DNA of 64,000 nucleotides, from positions 1 to 64,000 of the forward strand of contig NZ_BAOS01000031.1 in NCBI RefSeq assembly GCF_002443295.1, read 5' to 3'. A program made the translations under genes and the position numbers. This document shows, one piece after another, positions 17,137 to 26,200 of the stretch (position 1 is its first letter; each line of letters opens with the position of its first letter). The DNA comes from Candidatus Scalindua japonica. Its GTDB lineage: Bacteria; Planctomycetota; Brocadiia; Brocadiales; Scalinduaceae. A model generated the notes under the pieces. The model was not told the origin of the DNA, ran no database searches, and saw only the letters and a list, made by a program, of their open reading frames with translations.

Positions 17137-18262
17137 GCTCTATAAGCGAGGGAATGTATATTGGTTTGATTTTCGAATCAATGGCATAAGATATAGACAA
17201 AGTACTGGTCAAACAAAAAGAAGGGATGCAGAGGATTTTTTACATGACGAGAGAGAGAAGGCAAAGACGGGAGAATGTGCAGGTACAAAAAAGATTAAGG
17301 ATTGCACAGTAACTGTTCTGGCTGCTGAATATTCAAAATGGGTAAAATTTCAAAAGTCTTACGGTAGTAAGCGATTTTTTATCAAGCACATTGTAGAGAC
17401 ATTTGGAAATTTAAGAGTAAGAGACCTTAATGCCAGAATCGTTGAACAATGGCAAACCATGCGACTGGAACGCCGTAAGCCCGCCACTATAAACCGGATT
17501 ACAAGTTGTTTAAGGCATATGATTACTCAAGGGCAAAAATGGGAAATGGTGGACGAAGAAACAGCAAAGCGTGTTAAAAGTGTGAAACTACTGAAGGAAG
17601 ATAATAAGAGACTGCGATTCTTAACCCTTGAAGAGTGCCATAGGCTGATAGATTGTTGTCAGGAGCACTTAAAACCTATTGTCACCATTGCCCTTCATAC
17701 AGGTATGAGGCGGGGAGAAATCCTGGGCTTAAAATGGGAACAGGTGGATTTAAAGCATGGTTTTATTTTGCTTGATATCAGCAAGAACGGTGAAAGAAGG
17801 GAAATCCCGATTAACACAACGCTCGAATATCTTTTTAAAGAAATACCACGTAGTGTTGAAAGTATGTATGTATTTGCCGGCAAAAATGGAAACCCATTAA
17901 CCGACATAAAGAATAGCTTTCACGCAGCACTAAAAAACGCTGGAATACTTGATTTTAGATTCCATGACCTCCGACATACCTTTGCAAGTCATCTAGTCAT
18001 GGCTGGTGTAGATTTAACCAGTGTTAAAGAACTTCTGGGCCACAAGGATATAACAATGACGTTAAGGTATTCACACCTTGCCCCAGGGCATAAAAGAAAA
18101 GCGGTTCAAGTACTCGATAGGATCATGGAGAAGGATGAAGATATGGTCTTAAATAATGGGCACAATTTGGACACAATTTTAGAGAAAAACCAAAATGGTG
18201 ATTGTCCTAAGTCCTTGGAGGAAATGGTCGGGGCGACTGGATTCGAACCAGCGACCTCTTGA
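17129..18262 (+). CDS. Tyrosine recombinase / integrase of the complete element
   Basis: This 377-residue enzyme inserts the element into the 3' part of tRNA-Pro. Catalytic motifs are HTGMRRGEILGLKWEQ (Arg), FHDLRHTFASH (HxxR), LLGHKDITMTLRYSHL (His and Tyr). The N-terminal domain (1-60) resembles arm-type DNA-binding domains. Its last 13 residues, EMVGATGFEPATS, are encoded by the 54-bp att repeat, that is, by the antisense of tRNA-Pro. Excision or reintegration therefore restores or changes the tail of the integrase itself. Confidence 0.93.
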   Translation: MSRLYKRGNVYWFDFRINGIRYRQSTGQTKRRDAEDFLHDEREKAKTGECAGTKKIKDCTVTVLAAEYSKWVKFQKSYGSKRFFIKHIVETFGNLRVRDLNARIVEQWQTMRLERRKPATINRITSCLRHMITQGQKWEMVDEETAKRVKSVKLLKEDNKRLRFLTLEECHRLIDCCQEHLKPIVTIALHTGMRRGEILGLKWEQVDLKHGFILLDISKNGERREIPINTTLEYLFKEIPRSVESMYVFAGKNGNPLTDIKNSFHAALKNAGILDFRFHDLRHTFASHLVMAGVDLTSVKELLGHKDITMTLRYSHLAPGHKRKAVQVLDRIMEKDEDMVLNNGHNLDTILEKNQNGDCPKSLEEMVGATGFEPATS

Positions 18263-18272
18263 ACCCCATTCA
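18219..18272 (-). repeat. att site: direct repeat copy 2, inside tRNA-Pro
   Basis: Identical to 2531-2584 over 54 bases and overlapping both the 3' end of the intact tRNA-Pro and the end of the integrase frame. It marks the right boundary of the complete element. Confidence 0.92.
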
Positions 18273-18303
18273 AGTGCGCTAAGCCAAGCTGCGCTACGCC
18301 CCG
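18225..18303 (-). tRNA. tRNA-Pro (anticodon GGG)
   Basis: Read on the minus strand, 79 bases fold as a cloverleaf: acceptor CGGGGCG/CGCCCCG, D stem GCGC/GCGC, anticodon stem CTTGA/TCAAG with loop ATGGGGT (anticodon GGG), T arm with loop TTCGAAT, discriminator A and an encoded CCA. It is the integration target of the tandem elements and remains intact because the incoming elements restored its 3' end. Confidence 0.97.
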
Positions 18304-18840
18304 ACAAGAAAATGTATTGTAGTATTTGAGCAGGAAATTATATCAAATATCTCTTTTTCTTCAAGTACTTTCGCACATTTCATCTTACCACAACTGCCCT
18401 TTATATAAAAGCTTATAAGCTTTCGTGTGAAAGTTTGAGATTACATTCCCCGGCCCTTTATGGTATTTACACTACAAAACTATGAACTTTTTTCTCAATA
18501 TTATATGGTCTAAAGAGTTGTTTTTAGATTTTATGAAACTGAAGTTCGAAGTTATATGGTTCAGGTAAATACTCCGTAGTATTCGGTCAGGTATGCTCTC
18601 CGCTTAAGCCGGAATCTAGAGTAAACGAGCCATCTGGATACCCGATAAGAAATGCGGGTTTGACAAAAGCATTGTTCGTAAAAACTTAACCTGACAATGC
18701 TGACAAATAATATTATTTATTGTATCAAAAAATATTCTGGCTACAATGTATCAGGATCAGTATCGCAGAATAGATTTCAAGGGAAATAGTATTGAAGTTG
18801 CTCGTTTATTTCTGATAAGATTTTAAATGGGTTTTTGGAA
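18304..18840. other. Gene-free region after tRNA-Pro
   Basis: I find no convincing gene in these 537 bases. The tRNA promoter should lie near 18310-18350 on the minus strand. Two similar TTATATGGT phrases (about 18503 and 18553) are the only repeats I notice. Confidence 0.4.
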
Positions 18841-19515
18841 ATGTTTATTCTCAATCAGATTGTAGGTATTGGAAGCTTTAGTGTAATGGATAATTTGCGT
18901 TTGATTGTTATCGTCGCTATTTTTATTGGTATCATTGTTGTGCTTTTATACTTTAGATTTTCGAAAAGTGGGAGACAAACGAATAGGAAATATATGCAGG
19001 CAACTAATTCACATGATAGTAGCAGTAAAGAGGGCAAACGTCTTGCCGGTATAGTAGATGATTTATTGAGTATAGAAGATGAGATAAAAGAGAAGTGTGG
19101 TAAGAGGGCCTCAGGATCGGAAGTAGGAATAGAGGAGAAACCGGTTATTGATCTTGAAACAATTGAAGAAAATGTAAAGAATAGAGAGGTGGAACTTACT
19201 GCAAAGTTTACTACAGAATTAGACACTATAAGAGGAGAATTCACTGCAAAAATTAAAGGATTAATTTCAAAGATAGAGGAGAGAGAGAAAGAGGTTGTAG
19301 ATATAATAGAAAATATTATCGATGCAAAAGTACAAGAAAATTTATCTGAGATGAGTGGCAGGATTAGTGAGGCGCTTAAAACTCAAAAAAATTCAACGGT
19401 TTCGGTCTTGGAAAAACTCGTTGATTCTTTACGTAAAGAAGAGGTGTTCGATGAAAAAATTGATAGTGCGGATGTGGGAAAGAAAGATTTCCGGAGTTTT
19501 TTGAATAATAGATGA
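18841..19515 (+). CDS. Membrane-anchored coiled-coil protein
   Basis: About 224 residues from the ATG at 18841; an alternative start with a GGAAG site is Met at 18886. A single hydrophobic helix (LIVIVAIFIGIIVVLLYF) is followed by a charged region and a predicted coiled coil (about 110-200). It has no family I recognise. It may be a membrane-tethered structural or adaptor protein. It stands alone before the convergent gpsA gene. Confidence 0.65.
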   Translation: MFILNQIVGIGSFSVMDNLRLIVIVAIFIGIIVVLLYFRFSKSGRQTNRKYMQATNSHDSSSKEGKRLAGIVDDLLSIEDEIKEKCGKRASGSEVGIEEKPVIDLETIEENVKNREVELTAKFTTELDTIRGEFTAKIKGLISKIEEREKEVVDIIENIIDAKVQENLSEMSGRISEALKTQKNSTVSVLEKLVDSLRKEEVFDEKIDSADVGKKDFRSFLNNR

Positions 19516-19528
19516 AAATGTTTTAGCA

Positions 19529-19708
19529 ATGGATGAAGGCGACTCTGCCGGTTTTGATATTATATTAAAGAGTTACTGGAAGAATTGGGAGATCTTCCTT
19601 CTGAAGAAAACCCGGAATCTGAAAAGTGATGAAACGAGTTTAACTGACTTGAGATTGTCTTATGCTCTGTATCACACCTGGTATGAAATTCTTATTTATA
19701 TTAAGTGA
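19529..19708 (+). other. Short frame with signs of frameshift decay
   Basis: A 59-codon frame starts MDEGDSAGFDIILK, but its later part looks non-coding. The other frame over 19575-19629 reads as a natural-looking tail (IKELLEELGDLPSEENPESEK, then stop). Joining the two suggests a small gene, or an old extension of the upstream gene, broken by a frameshift near 19570. Confidence 0.3.
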
Positions 19709-20720
19709 CGTCTATTTCTGGTTTTGGTTCACGGAGCATTAGCTCTTTTACCGCTTTCATTGGATCTTTATCTTCATAAAGTACGTTAAAGATTTCGTTT
19801 GTAATTGGCATTTCAACATTATATTTTTTTGCTAATTTGCAGACCGACTTTGTGGTTAATATTCCTTCCGCAATCTGGTCCATCTCTTCCAATACCTGGG
19901 ACAGCTTTTTGCCTTTTGCAATAAACTCACCTACCTTACGATTTCTACCGTAGGGACTGACACAGGTGGTTATTAGATCTCCCAGTCCAGCAAGCCCTGA
20001 AAATGTTTCTCTTTGCCCTCCCATTGCGACACCTAAACGTGTTGTTTCTGCCAGCCCTCTTGTTATCAGAGCCGCTTTGGAATTGTCCCCAAATCCGAGA
20101 CCGTCACATATTCCTGCCGCGATTGCTATGACATTCTTAACTGATGTTCCAATCTCGACACCAGTTACATCGCTGTTTGTGTAAACACGAAAGTGTTCAG
20201 TAATAAATATCTCCTGGATTTTCGTTGCCAGTTTAATATCTTCAGATGTAACTACAACGGTAGTCGGTAGTCTTCTCGCCACTTCCTCCGCGTGACTTGG
20301 TCCCAGGAGTAGGGCTATTGGTGGTCCATTAAATACCTCACTAAGTATTTCGCTTCCGCGCATGAGTGTTTCGTTTTCAATACCCTTGATTACGCTTACA
20401 ATTGGTGTTCCGGGAGTATAATAGTTTGTAAATGGTTGAAGGGTTTTTCTCGCATAAGGAGTTGGTATGGCAACTACTATTAAATCGGTGTCTTTTTGTG
20501 ATCTTTCAATATCTGATGTTATTTTCAAGTCAGTGGGAATTTCGATACCCTTCAGGTATTTGGTATTTTCTCTCTGTTTTTTTAATAATTCAACATAGCC
20601 GGGTGATGAGCCCCAGAGAGTAACATCGTGTCCTTTGCTGTGTAGCACAAGTGAAAGCGCAGTGCCCCAACCACCTGTACCAAGGACTGCTATTTTTTTA
20701 GTTGTTTTTGGTTTTTCCAT
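19701..20720 (-). CDS. gpsA: Glycerol-3-phosphate dehydrogenase [NAD(P)+]
   Basis: This 339-residue soluble enzyme makes sn-glycerol 3-phosphate from dihydroxyacetone phosphate for phospholipid synthesis. The N-terminal Rossmann motif VLGTGGWGTALSLVL is at about 12-26. The catalytic domain includes the conserved SVKNVIAIAAGICDGLGFG segment with the active-site Lys and the GRNRKVGE substrate site. Length is typical. It lies downstream of prfB and glyA on the same strand but is separated from glyA by 203 bases holding a palindromic repeat, so co-transcription is uncertain. Confidence 0.96.
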   Translation of the reverse strand: MEKPKTTKKIAVLGTGGWGTALSLVLHSKGHDVTLWGSSPGYVELLKKQRENTKYLKGIEIPTDLKITSDIERSQKDTDLIVVAIPTPYARKTLQPFTNYYTPGTPIVSVIKGIENETLMRGSEILSEVFNGPPIALLLGPSHAEEVARRLPTTVVVTSEDIKLATKIQEIFITEHFRVYTNSDVTGVEIGTSVKNVIAIAAGICDGLGFGDNSKAALITRGLAETTRLGVAMGGQRETFSGLAGLGDLITTCVSPYGRNRKVGEFIAKGKKLSQVLEEMDQIAEGILTTKSVCKLAKKYNVEMPITNEIFNVLYEDKDPMKAVKELMLREPKPEIDVT

Positions 20721-20798
20721 GGGATTTCAGTCTGGCCGTCTCGGTTCAGGATGGAAAATAGTTTGAAAAAAATCAAGAGTCGCCGTATTAGGTTTTTG

Positions 20799-20872
20799 CG
20801 TGTACCGTCATACCCGCCCGCCTGAATAGGTACCAGTCACCGCCAGAACAGCCTAGCCGGAATGACAGTCTT
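20799..20872. repeat. REP-like palindromic repeat between glyA and gpsA
   Basis: The stretch with CCCGCCCGCCTGAATAGGTA and ending CGGAATGACAG resembles the repeat at 48236-48322 (GCCTGTACCTATTCGGGCAG in the other orientation). It is a degenerate member of a dispersed palindromic family. Confidence 0.5.
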
Positions 20873-20923
20873 TTAGCATTAATTTGAACACGCCTAAATC
20901 TAACAGGATACTACTGAAAGTAA

Positions 20924-22180
20924 TTAGTCTTCAAAATCCGTGATATCTTTGTAGAGAGGGTAAGTAGCGCAAAACGCTACAACCTCACTTTTAATCTCTT
21001 TTAATTTGTTGTCATCATTACTGGCTTTTAGTGCGAGATCAATCCAGTTGGCAATTTTTGGCATTTCCGGCTCTTTCATCCCGCGTGTTGTAACCGAAGG
21101 GGTACCCATTCTTATTCCACTTGGGTCGTTTGCGCTCCTTTTGTCAAATGGGATCATATTTCTGTTAAGAATAATACCCGCTTTTTCCAAGGCTACCTGT
21201 GCTTCGGTTCCTGTGATATTTTTGTTTGAAAGGTCAATGAGGAAAAGGTGGTTGTCTGTGCCGCCTGAAACGATTGTATAGTCCTTGTTTTGTAACTCAC
21301 TACATAGCTTATTTGTGTTTTTAAGTGTCTGGGCCTGCGCGTCTTTAAATTCCTGAGTATTTGCCTCTTTGAATGCTACAGCTTTTGCCGCTATAACGTG
21401 CATCAGTGGTCCGCCCTGGATGCCCGGAAATATATGCTGATCTATTTTAGAAGCGTATTTAGATTTGCAGAGTATTATCCCCCCCCTCGGGCCTCTCAGG
21501 GTTTTATGTGTTGAGGTTGTTACAAAATCCGCGAGTGGTACGGGATCCTGGTGTAGTCCTGCTACGATCAATCCTGCTATATGAGCAACATCTGCTAATA
21601 ACAACGCTCCTACCTCATCCGCAATCTTTTTGAATTCCGCAAAATCCAGCTCTCTTGGGTAAGCGCTTGCCCCCGCAATTATCATGTGTGGATTACTCTC
21701 TTTTGCAATTTTCCTTAATTCATCATAATCTATAAATCCTGTCTTTTTACTTACTCCATAAGTAATTTTCTCGTATAACTGCCCTGAAAAGTTCTTTTTA
21801 AAGCCATGCGTAAGATGTCCGCCATGTGAAAGGTCCATACTCAGGATTTTATTTCCCGGAGTTAATGAGGAGAACAATACTGCCATATTTGCCGACGAAC
21901 CTGAATGTGGTTGGACATTAACATGCTCTGCTCCAAATATATCCTTTGCTCTCTGAACTGCAAGTTTTTCAGCTATGTCAATCGTCCCACAACCGGCATA
22001 CCAGCGTTTGTCAGGATATCCTTCGGCATACTTATTAGTCATTATTGAACCTTGTGCCTGCATTACCGCGGTACTGCAATAATTTTCAGAAGCAATCAAT
22101 TCAATGTGAGTCTGCTGTCGTTTTACTTCATCGCGGATTGCCGCGTAAATTTCAGGATCAACTTTTTTTAGCGTATTCAT
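20924..22180 (-). CDS. glyA: Serine hydroxymethyltransferase
   Basis: This 418-residue PLP enzyme interconverts serine and glycine with tetrahydrofolate and supplies one-carbon units. The PLP lysine lies in TSTHKTLRGPRGG (about 225-238). The N-terminal HIELIASENY and SGSSANMAV motifs match the family, and the length is typical. It starts 50 bases after prfB ends, so the two are probably co-transcribed. Confidence 0.97.
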   Translation of the reverse strand: MNTLKKVDPEIYAAIRDEVKRQQTHIELIASENYCSTAVMQAQGSIMTNKYAEGYPDKRWYAGCGTIDIAEKLAVQRAKDIFGAEHVNVQPHSGSSANMAVLFSSLTPGNKILSMDLSHGGHLTHGFKKNFSGQLYEKITYGVSKKTGFIDYDELRKIAKESNPHMIIAGASAYPRELDFAEFKKIADEVGALLLADVAHIAGLIVAGLHQDPVPLADFVTTSTHKTLRGPRGGIILCKSKYASKIDQHIFPGIQGGPLMHVIAAKAVAFKEANTQEFKDAQAQTLKNTNKLCSELQNKDYTIVSGGTDNHLFLIDLSNKNITGTEAQVALEKAGIILNRNMIPFDKRSANDPSGIRMGTPSVTTRGMKEPEMPKIANWIDLALKASNDDNKLKEIKSEVVAFCATYPLYKDITDFED

Positions 22181-22230
22181 AATAGTTTTTGAGTGTATTC
22201 GTTTAAAATATTAAGTAAATTCAGATAAAT

Positions 22231-23341
22231 TTATTTGCCGATCTTCCATTTTAAATATGATGTAAGAAAACCATCAATTTCACCGTCAAGGAACGCCTGT
22301 GCTTTACCGGTTTCTTCTCCAGTTCGTAAGTCCTTTATCATTGTATAGGGTTGCAGTACATACGACCTGATCTGATGACCCCACGCAATTTCACCCTTTT
22401 CATCATATGCATTCGAAAACTCTTTCTCGCGTTCTTTTTCTTTTATTTGATATAGCTTTGATTTCAACATTTTCATGGCCGTAGCTCTGTTTTTATGCTG
22501 AGATCTGTCGTTCTGGCATTGTACAATAATGCCTGTTGGTATATGTGTAATTCTAACAGCAGAAGATGTTTTGTTGACGTGCTGGCCTCCTGCGCCGGAA
22601 GAACGGTAAGTATCGGTTTTTAAATCTTTTTCGTTAATTTCTATATCTATGTCAGCATCAATTTCAGGGATGACATCAATTGCTACAAATGAGGTATGGC
22701 GCCTGCTATTAGAATCGAATGGCGATATACGGACCAGACGGTGGACACCAATCTCTGATTTTAGATAACCAAAGGCGTAACTACCTTTAATCATTGTAGT
22801 TACTCTTTTAATCCCCGCCTCTTCACCGGGCAAAAGATCAATTGTTTCCATGGAAAAATTGTTTCTTTCGGCCCACATGCTATACATTCTTAAAAGCATA
22901 GAGGCCCAATCGCATGATTCAGTACCTCCAGCACCGGCATGTATATTAAGAAATGCGTTACAACTATCATTTGGCCCGTTCAGCATCATACGTAACTCAA
23001 GTTTTTCAAGCTGCTGGGTAAATGACTGCAGGTCTTTCGCTATTTCCGCTTCAAGCTCTGCATCGCCGTCCTCGCTCTCTTCTTCTGCAAGTTCTGATAA
23101 ATCAACAACATCATTTAGCGTTTTTTGTAATTCGTGAAAAGGAACGGTCAGTTCTTTTAATTCCTTGAGCCTTTTTATCGTAGATTGTGCTTTTTCCTTG
23201 TCGTTCCAGAAATCAGCATCTGCAAGCTGCGTCTCTATCTCTTCCTGCTCTTTTTCCTTGGAAGTCAGGTCAAAGAGAGTCCCTTAAATGTACTAGCCTG
23301 TTTTCTAACGGATTTAGCTGCTTTTCAATACTATTGATCAT
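22231..23341 (-). CDS. prfB: Peptide chain release factor 2, expressed by programmed +1 frameshift
   Basis: RF2 ends translation at UAA and UGA. The first frame starts at the ATG at 23341, with an AGAGG ribosome site just upstream, and runs 23 codons to an in-frame UGA (23272-23270). A +1 shift at CUU UGA C joins it to the long frame that ends at 22231. The main frame holds the RF2 tripeptide SPF (RISPFDSN), the peptidyl-hydrolysis motif SSGAGGQHVNKT, and the C-terminal RF fold. The total of about 369 residues is normal. It is followed by glyA. Confidence 0.95.
23269..23287 (-). promoter_or_regulatory. prfB programmed frameshift site
   Basis: On the minus strand the site reads AAGGGACTCTCTTTGAC: an internal Shine-Dalgarno-like AAGGGA a few bases before CUU, the UGA stop and a following C. 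This is the classical RF2 autoregulatory recoding signal. Low RF2 lets ribosomes slip +1 and make more RF2. Confidence 0.92.
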
Positions 23342-23385
23342 TTTCAACCTCTTGTTATCAAATGGTTTCCTGAATTTGATCCAGA

Positions 23386-23414
23386 ATTATAGTTTATGGA
23401 AATATTAAAGTCAA
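23386..23414 (-). promoter_or_regulatory. Sigma70-like promoter of prfB
   Basis: On the minus strand, TTGACT (23414-23409), a 17-base spacer and a perfect TATAAT (23391-23386) lie about 45 bases before the prfB start. No competing gene overlaps it. Confidence 0.75.
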
Positions 23415-24074
23415 ATTGTTTTTGACTTGACAGTTAAAACATATATTAATTCAAAAGTTATAAACGAAGCATTTCAGGATAGTTTACACAGAGATTATTG
23501 ACAAACTCGAAGGGTTTGCACAAAAATCCTCATTCGCATAGTTTTCTCTCCTTAGTATGGTTAGGTAAGTTCCGTATCTATTGATTTTGTCAGACGCGTA
23601 TTTTTAATCATTCTTGTATCAATATTATCAATTTCATCTGAAATAGATCCTGGTATGTCATTTTCCATTCTTATTATCTTGTAAATACTAAGGTATGCAT
23701 CAGGTAGTACAGTTTACATAAATTCACCTGATTCGGGGAAACTTCCGTACAGGTAGACGGATACAATAAAACCTTGTAATAAAAACAGTTATTTGTAAAA
23801 TATTTTCAAAAACTTAGCAACCTTAGAGATCCCGAAACCAGTTTGGGATGACAATTGCGACACGTCATGGCCACAGAAATAATTATTACCGACTTTCCGC
23901 CTGCCGTCGGCGAGGCCATTATATCAATGGGAAAATATGGATTGCATTTTCCCCGTGCAAAGGGCCTGGCAGGGTGGGCGTGATGATGCGTATTAAAGCA
24001 GTATCACGGTTACTGCACTCCAAAGCAGGTAGGTACAAAAGTACATGTCCTGTTTTTATCGAAAGTAACGTATT
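23415..24074. other. Gene-poor spacer with a dispersed repeat
   Basis: These 660 bases have no gene I can support. A 37-codon frame (23867-23980, MATEIIITDFPPAVGEAIIS...) looks like natural protein but ends early; it may be a relic. An imperfect palindrome of the type GATCCCGAAACCAGTTTGGG ATGACA at 23828-23853 recurs at about 35996-36022. Confidence 0.4.
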
Positions 24075-24785
24075 ATGAACCTTATCATTCTGTCTAAAAA
24101 TGATTTTATAGAAGGTACAGAACAGGTCAGTATTCAGGACTACCGACTTGAACATATCATTAACGTAAATAAGTCATCAGTTGGAGATGGTCTGCGTGTG
24201 GGTTTGGTAAACGGAAATATTGGAAACGGCATGATTACACGTATTGAAGAGAACAAGGTTGAAATGAATGTGGTCCTGGACAGGAAACCACCTGCACCAC
24301 TTCAACTCACACTTATCTTTGCTATGGTAAGGCCCAGAGTTTTTAAACGTGTCATCACGCAGGTCAGTGCGATGGGAATCAAAAAAATCATAGTTATTAA
24401 CTCATATCGTGTAGAGAAAAGTTTCTGGAAAAGTCCTGTGTTGGGGAAAAAAAGTTTAAACAAATATCTGATTACCGGACTTGAGCAGGGGCAGGACACT
24501 ATTGTTCCGGATGTTTTGGTTCGTCCATTGTTTAAGCCTTTTGTGGAAGATGAACTGCCTGATATTATAAAAGGCACAGAGCCATTCGTCGCCCACCCAT
24601 ACACGTCAGAACCATGCCCATACAATATTGGAAGTCCAGTAACGCTTGCAATAGGTCCTGAAGGGGGATTCATCCCGTATGAAGTCGAAAAACTAATTGA
24701 GTGCGGATTTACTGCTGTCCATCTGGGAGAAAGGACCCTGCATGTAGAGAGTGTGATTTCCGGCCTTGTATTAAGATTGATGTAG
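24075..24785 (+). CDS. rsmE: 16S rRNA (uracil1498-N3)-methyltransferase
   Basis: This 236-residue SPOUT-class enzyme methylates U1498 in the decoding centre of 16S rRNA. The C-terminal knot motifs are present: LAIGPEGGFIPYEV and HLGERTLHVES. The N-terminal PUA-like domain is recognisable though short. No clear ribosome site precedes the ATG. It stands alone; a GGGCAATGCCC palindrome (24789-24799) right after the stop may be a repeat or a weak terminator. Confidence 0.9.
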   Translation: MNLIILSKNDFIEGTEQVSIQDYRLEHIINVNKSSVGDGLRVGLVNGNIGNGMITRIEENKVEMNVVLDRKPPAPLQLTLIFAMVRPRVFKRVITQVSAMGIKKIIVINSYRVEKSFWKSPVLGKKSLNKYLITGLEQGQDTIVPDVLVRPLFKPFVEDELPDIIKGTEPFVAHPYTSEPCPYNIGSPVTLAIGPEGGFIPYEVEKLIECGFTAVHLGERTLHVESVISGLVLRLM

Positions 24786-24843
24786 GCTGGGCAATGCCCG
24801 CCATACACTAACTAATAGAGAAATGGATTTTAATTCTAACTTC

Positions 24844-25395
24844 TTATAGTTTGTTTTTGAGCCTGAGTTCACATTTTTTGCACATACCATGTGAAATCCT
24901 GGGGAGCACAGGTTGATCAAATAGCCTCATTTTATTCACTGCCTGCTCCACTTCCAGCCAGACTCCGTTGGTTTTTACACACTTACACCAAGCGCACATT
25001 ACTATGAACTCTGTCCCACGTTTTGCATCTATATCAAGCAGTTCTATTTCAGGACGTGGCACCTCACGGAGAATGCGTGTTTCAAATTCAATTGCATCTT
25101 CGTCAACATATAGTATTTTCATAAACATATAACGGCGTAATTTTGGACTGTCGCAACGAAAAGGAAACTCCATGGATTGTTTTGTGTTTCGTGATTTCTC
25201 AAATATTAATCTGTATAGATGCTTAACTTCCATTCCTGAAAAAAAGTCTAAAAGCGGTTGGCCTTTGACATTTTCTTCACACAGCTCAGGTGTGCCATTT
25301 TCACGCGCAAATATATCCCAACTTTTACTAACATAGGTGATTTTATTATCACGGTCAATTCTATAGATAAACGTTTGATTCTGTTGCTCTATCAT
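24844..25395 (-). CDS. PAS-domain protein with a CxxC/HGxCxxC zinc-like tail
   Basis: A 183-residue protein. Residues 5-115 fit a PAS fold (FIYRIDRDNKITYVSKSWDI ...). The C-terminal 50 residues contain CAWCKC and SHGMCKKC. This pair is common at the ends of sensory and response-regulator proteins and may bind a metal. There is no output domain such as a kinase or cyclase, so it is a stand-alone sensor or adaptor. Confidence 0.75.
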   Translation of the reverse strand: MIEQQNQTFIYRIDRDNKITYVSKSWDIFARENGTPELCEENVKGQPLLDFFSGMEVKHLYRLIFEKSRNTKQSMEFPFRCDSPKLRRYMFMKILYVDEDAIEFETRILREVPRPEIELLDIDAKRGTEFIVMCAWCKCVKTNGVWLEVEQAVNKMRLFDQPVLPRISHGMCKKCELRLKNKL

Positions 25396-25453
25396 TGCTT
25401 TCCTTATTTAACCTTTCTTTTTTCAAAATATTTCAGATGATGATTTTTCTTTT

Positions 25454-25970
25454 TCAACGGAGTTGTTCCTCTGACTTTGTTGTTCGAACACAGAATAGAT
25501 GAATAATGATCTTTGAATTCAGAAGCAGACGGTCTCTGGTTATGATAATACGGTTTTCCTGTAAGGCCATCTTGATAATCTAAGGACCATCATAATCAAT
25601 CTTGTACACGGTGTCAAAACGCAGCATCCTGAGCATCCGGACAAAATTTCCCCAAATGAACATCAAGGATGAAGGCGTCCTTTCTCATAGGCTTGTCCCT
25701 GAGCTTTACAACTGGTTTTAACGTAATGCCTGAAGCAATAGGGTACACAAGTACACTGTCACCTTGATGTGATCGGTATCCAAGACCAATAGAATGCCCA
25801 TTAACAACGATGATGTCTTCCTTTGTATGAGCTACTCCGATTGCTTCTATAGGATCTTTGATTAATGGGTTTCCATTAAAATGGTATGAAAAGAATCGTT
25901 GCTGTTGCCAGGAGGAAGAAAGCTGTTCAGCTCTTCACGAAATTTAAATCGTGGTACAAATTCAAAGGAA
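25454..25970 (-). pseudogene. Mut7-C-type protein (ubiquitin-like plus RNase-like domain), frameshifted
   Basis: Reading three frames in turn gives a recognisable Mut7-C protein. FKFREELNSFLPPGN (about 25908-25960) is followed by NPLIKDPIEAIGVAHT, then VLDVHLGKF-like and VRMLRMLRFDTVYKIDYD, then MALQENRIIITRDRLLL and CVRTTKSEEQLR, stop at 25454. Frame changes fall near 25890 and 25645, with an in-frame TAG at 25582-25580. Intact members have an N-terminal beta-grasp domain and a C-terminal PIN-like nuclease domain. Three lesions mean it no longer makes the protein. Confidence 0.7.
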
Positions 25971-26200
25971 CGTCTGTATGGTTTAGACATAAATCTATCC
26001 ATCGACTTTAATGAATATCCATTTCTGAGGCAACTCGCTGATTCAACACTGATAACAGTAGCTCTGTTATCAGTAATATCTATCTGCACAACCTGATGTT
26101 TTGTTAAAGGATAAGCCAGATGGATTATGGAGGTAATTTTATCAGGTGCAATACAGGTAATAACGTTTAAAAACTCCAGCCATTCTCTTATATCTTCCAT
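25862..26200 (-). CDS. Hypothetical protein whose tail runs into the Mut7-C relic
   Basis: This is a 112-residue open frame. Its first 75 residues (MEDIREWLEFLNVITC...) are unrecognised. From RRSFEFVPRFKFREELNSFL on it is the start of the broken Mut7-C gene, and it ends at the frameshift. The ATG overlaps the end of the 26188-26970 gene by 13 bases, so it is translated, if at all, in an operon with it. The fusion probably arose by decay. Confidence 0.45.
   Translation of the reverse strand: MEDIREWLEFLNVITCIAPDKITSIIHLAYPLTKHQVVQIDITDNRATVISVESASCLRNGYSLKSMDRFMSKPYRRSFEFVPRFKFREELNSFLPPGNSNDSFHTILMETH

Larger units (their letters stand above)
2531..18272 (+). mobile_element. Complete integrative element in tRNA-Pro with defence cargo
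   Basis: The element is bounded by 54-bp direct repeats made of tRNA-Pro sequence; one unit is 15,688 bp. Cargo from left to right is a DUF6941-like gene, a MazF-type toxin pair, a minus-strand five-gene restriction/helicase operon, an RHH regulator, a Rep_1-type replication protein, a small unknown protein, an HTH excisionase-like protein and a tyrosine integrase next to the intact tRNA. Base composition is visibly AT-richer than the flanking housekeeping genes. This is classic genomic-island architecture. The presence of a rolling-circle rep suggests an autonomously replicating stage, which is inference. Confidence 0.88.

Noticed and set aside
23848-24078. 76-residue ORF before rsmE
   Set aside because: Composition (many Arg/His/Cys) and overlap with repeats look non-coding; no ribosome site.
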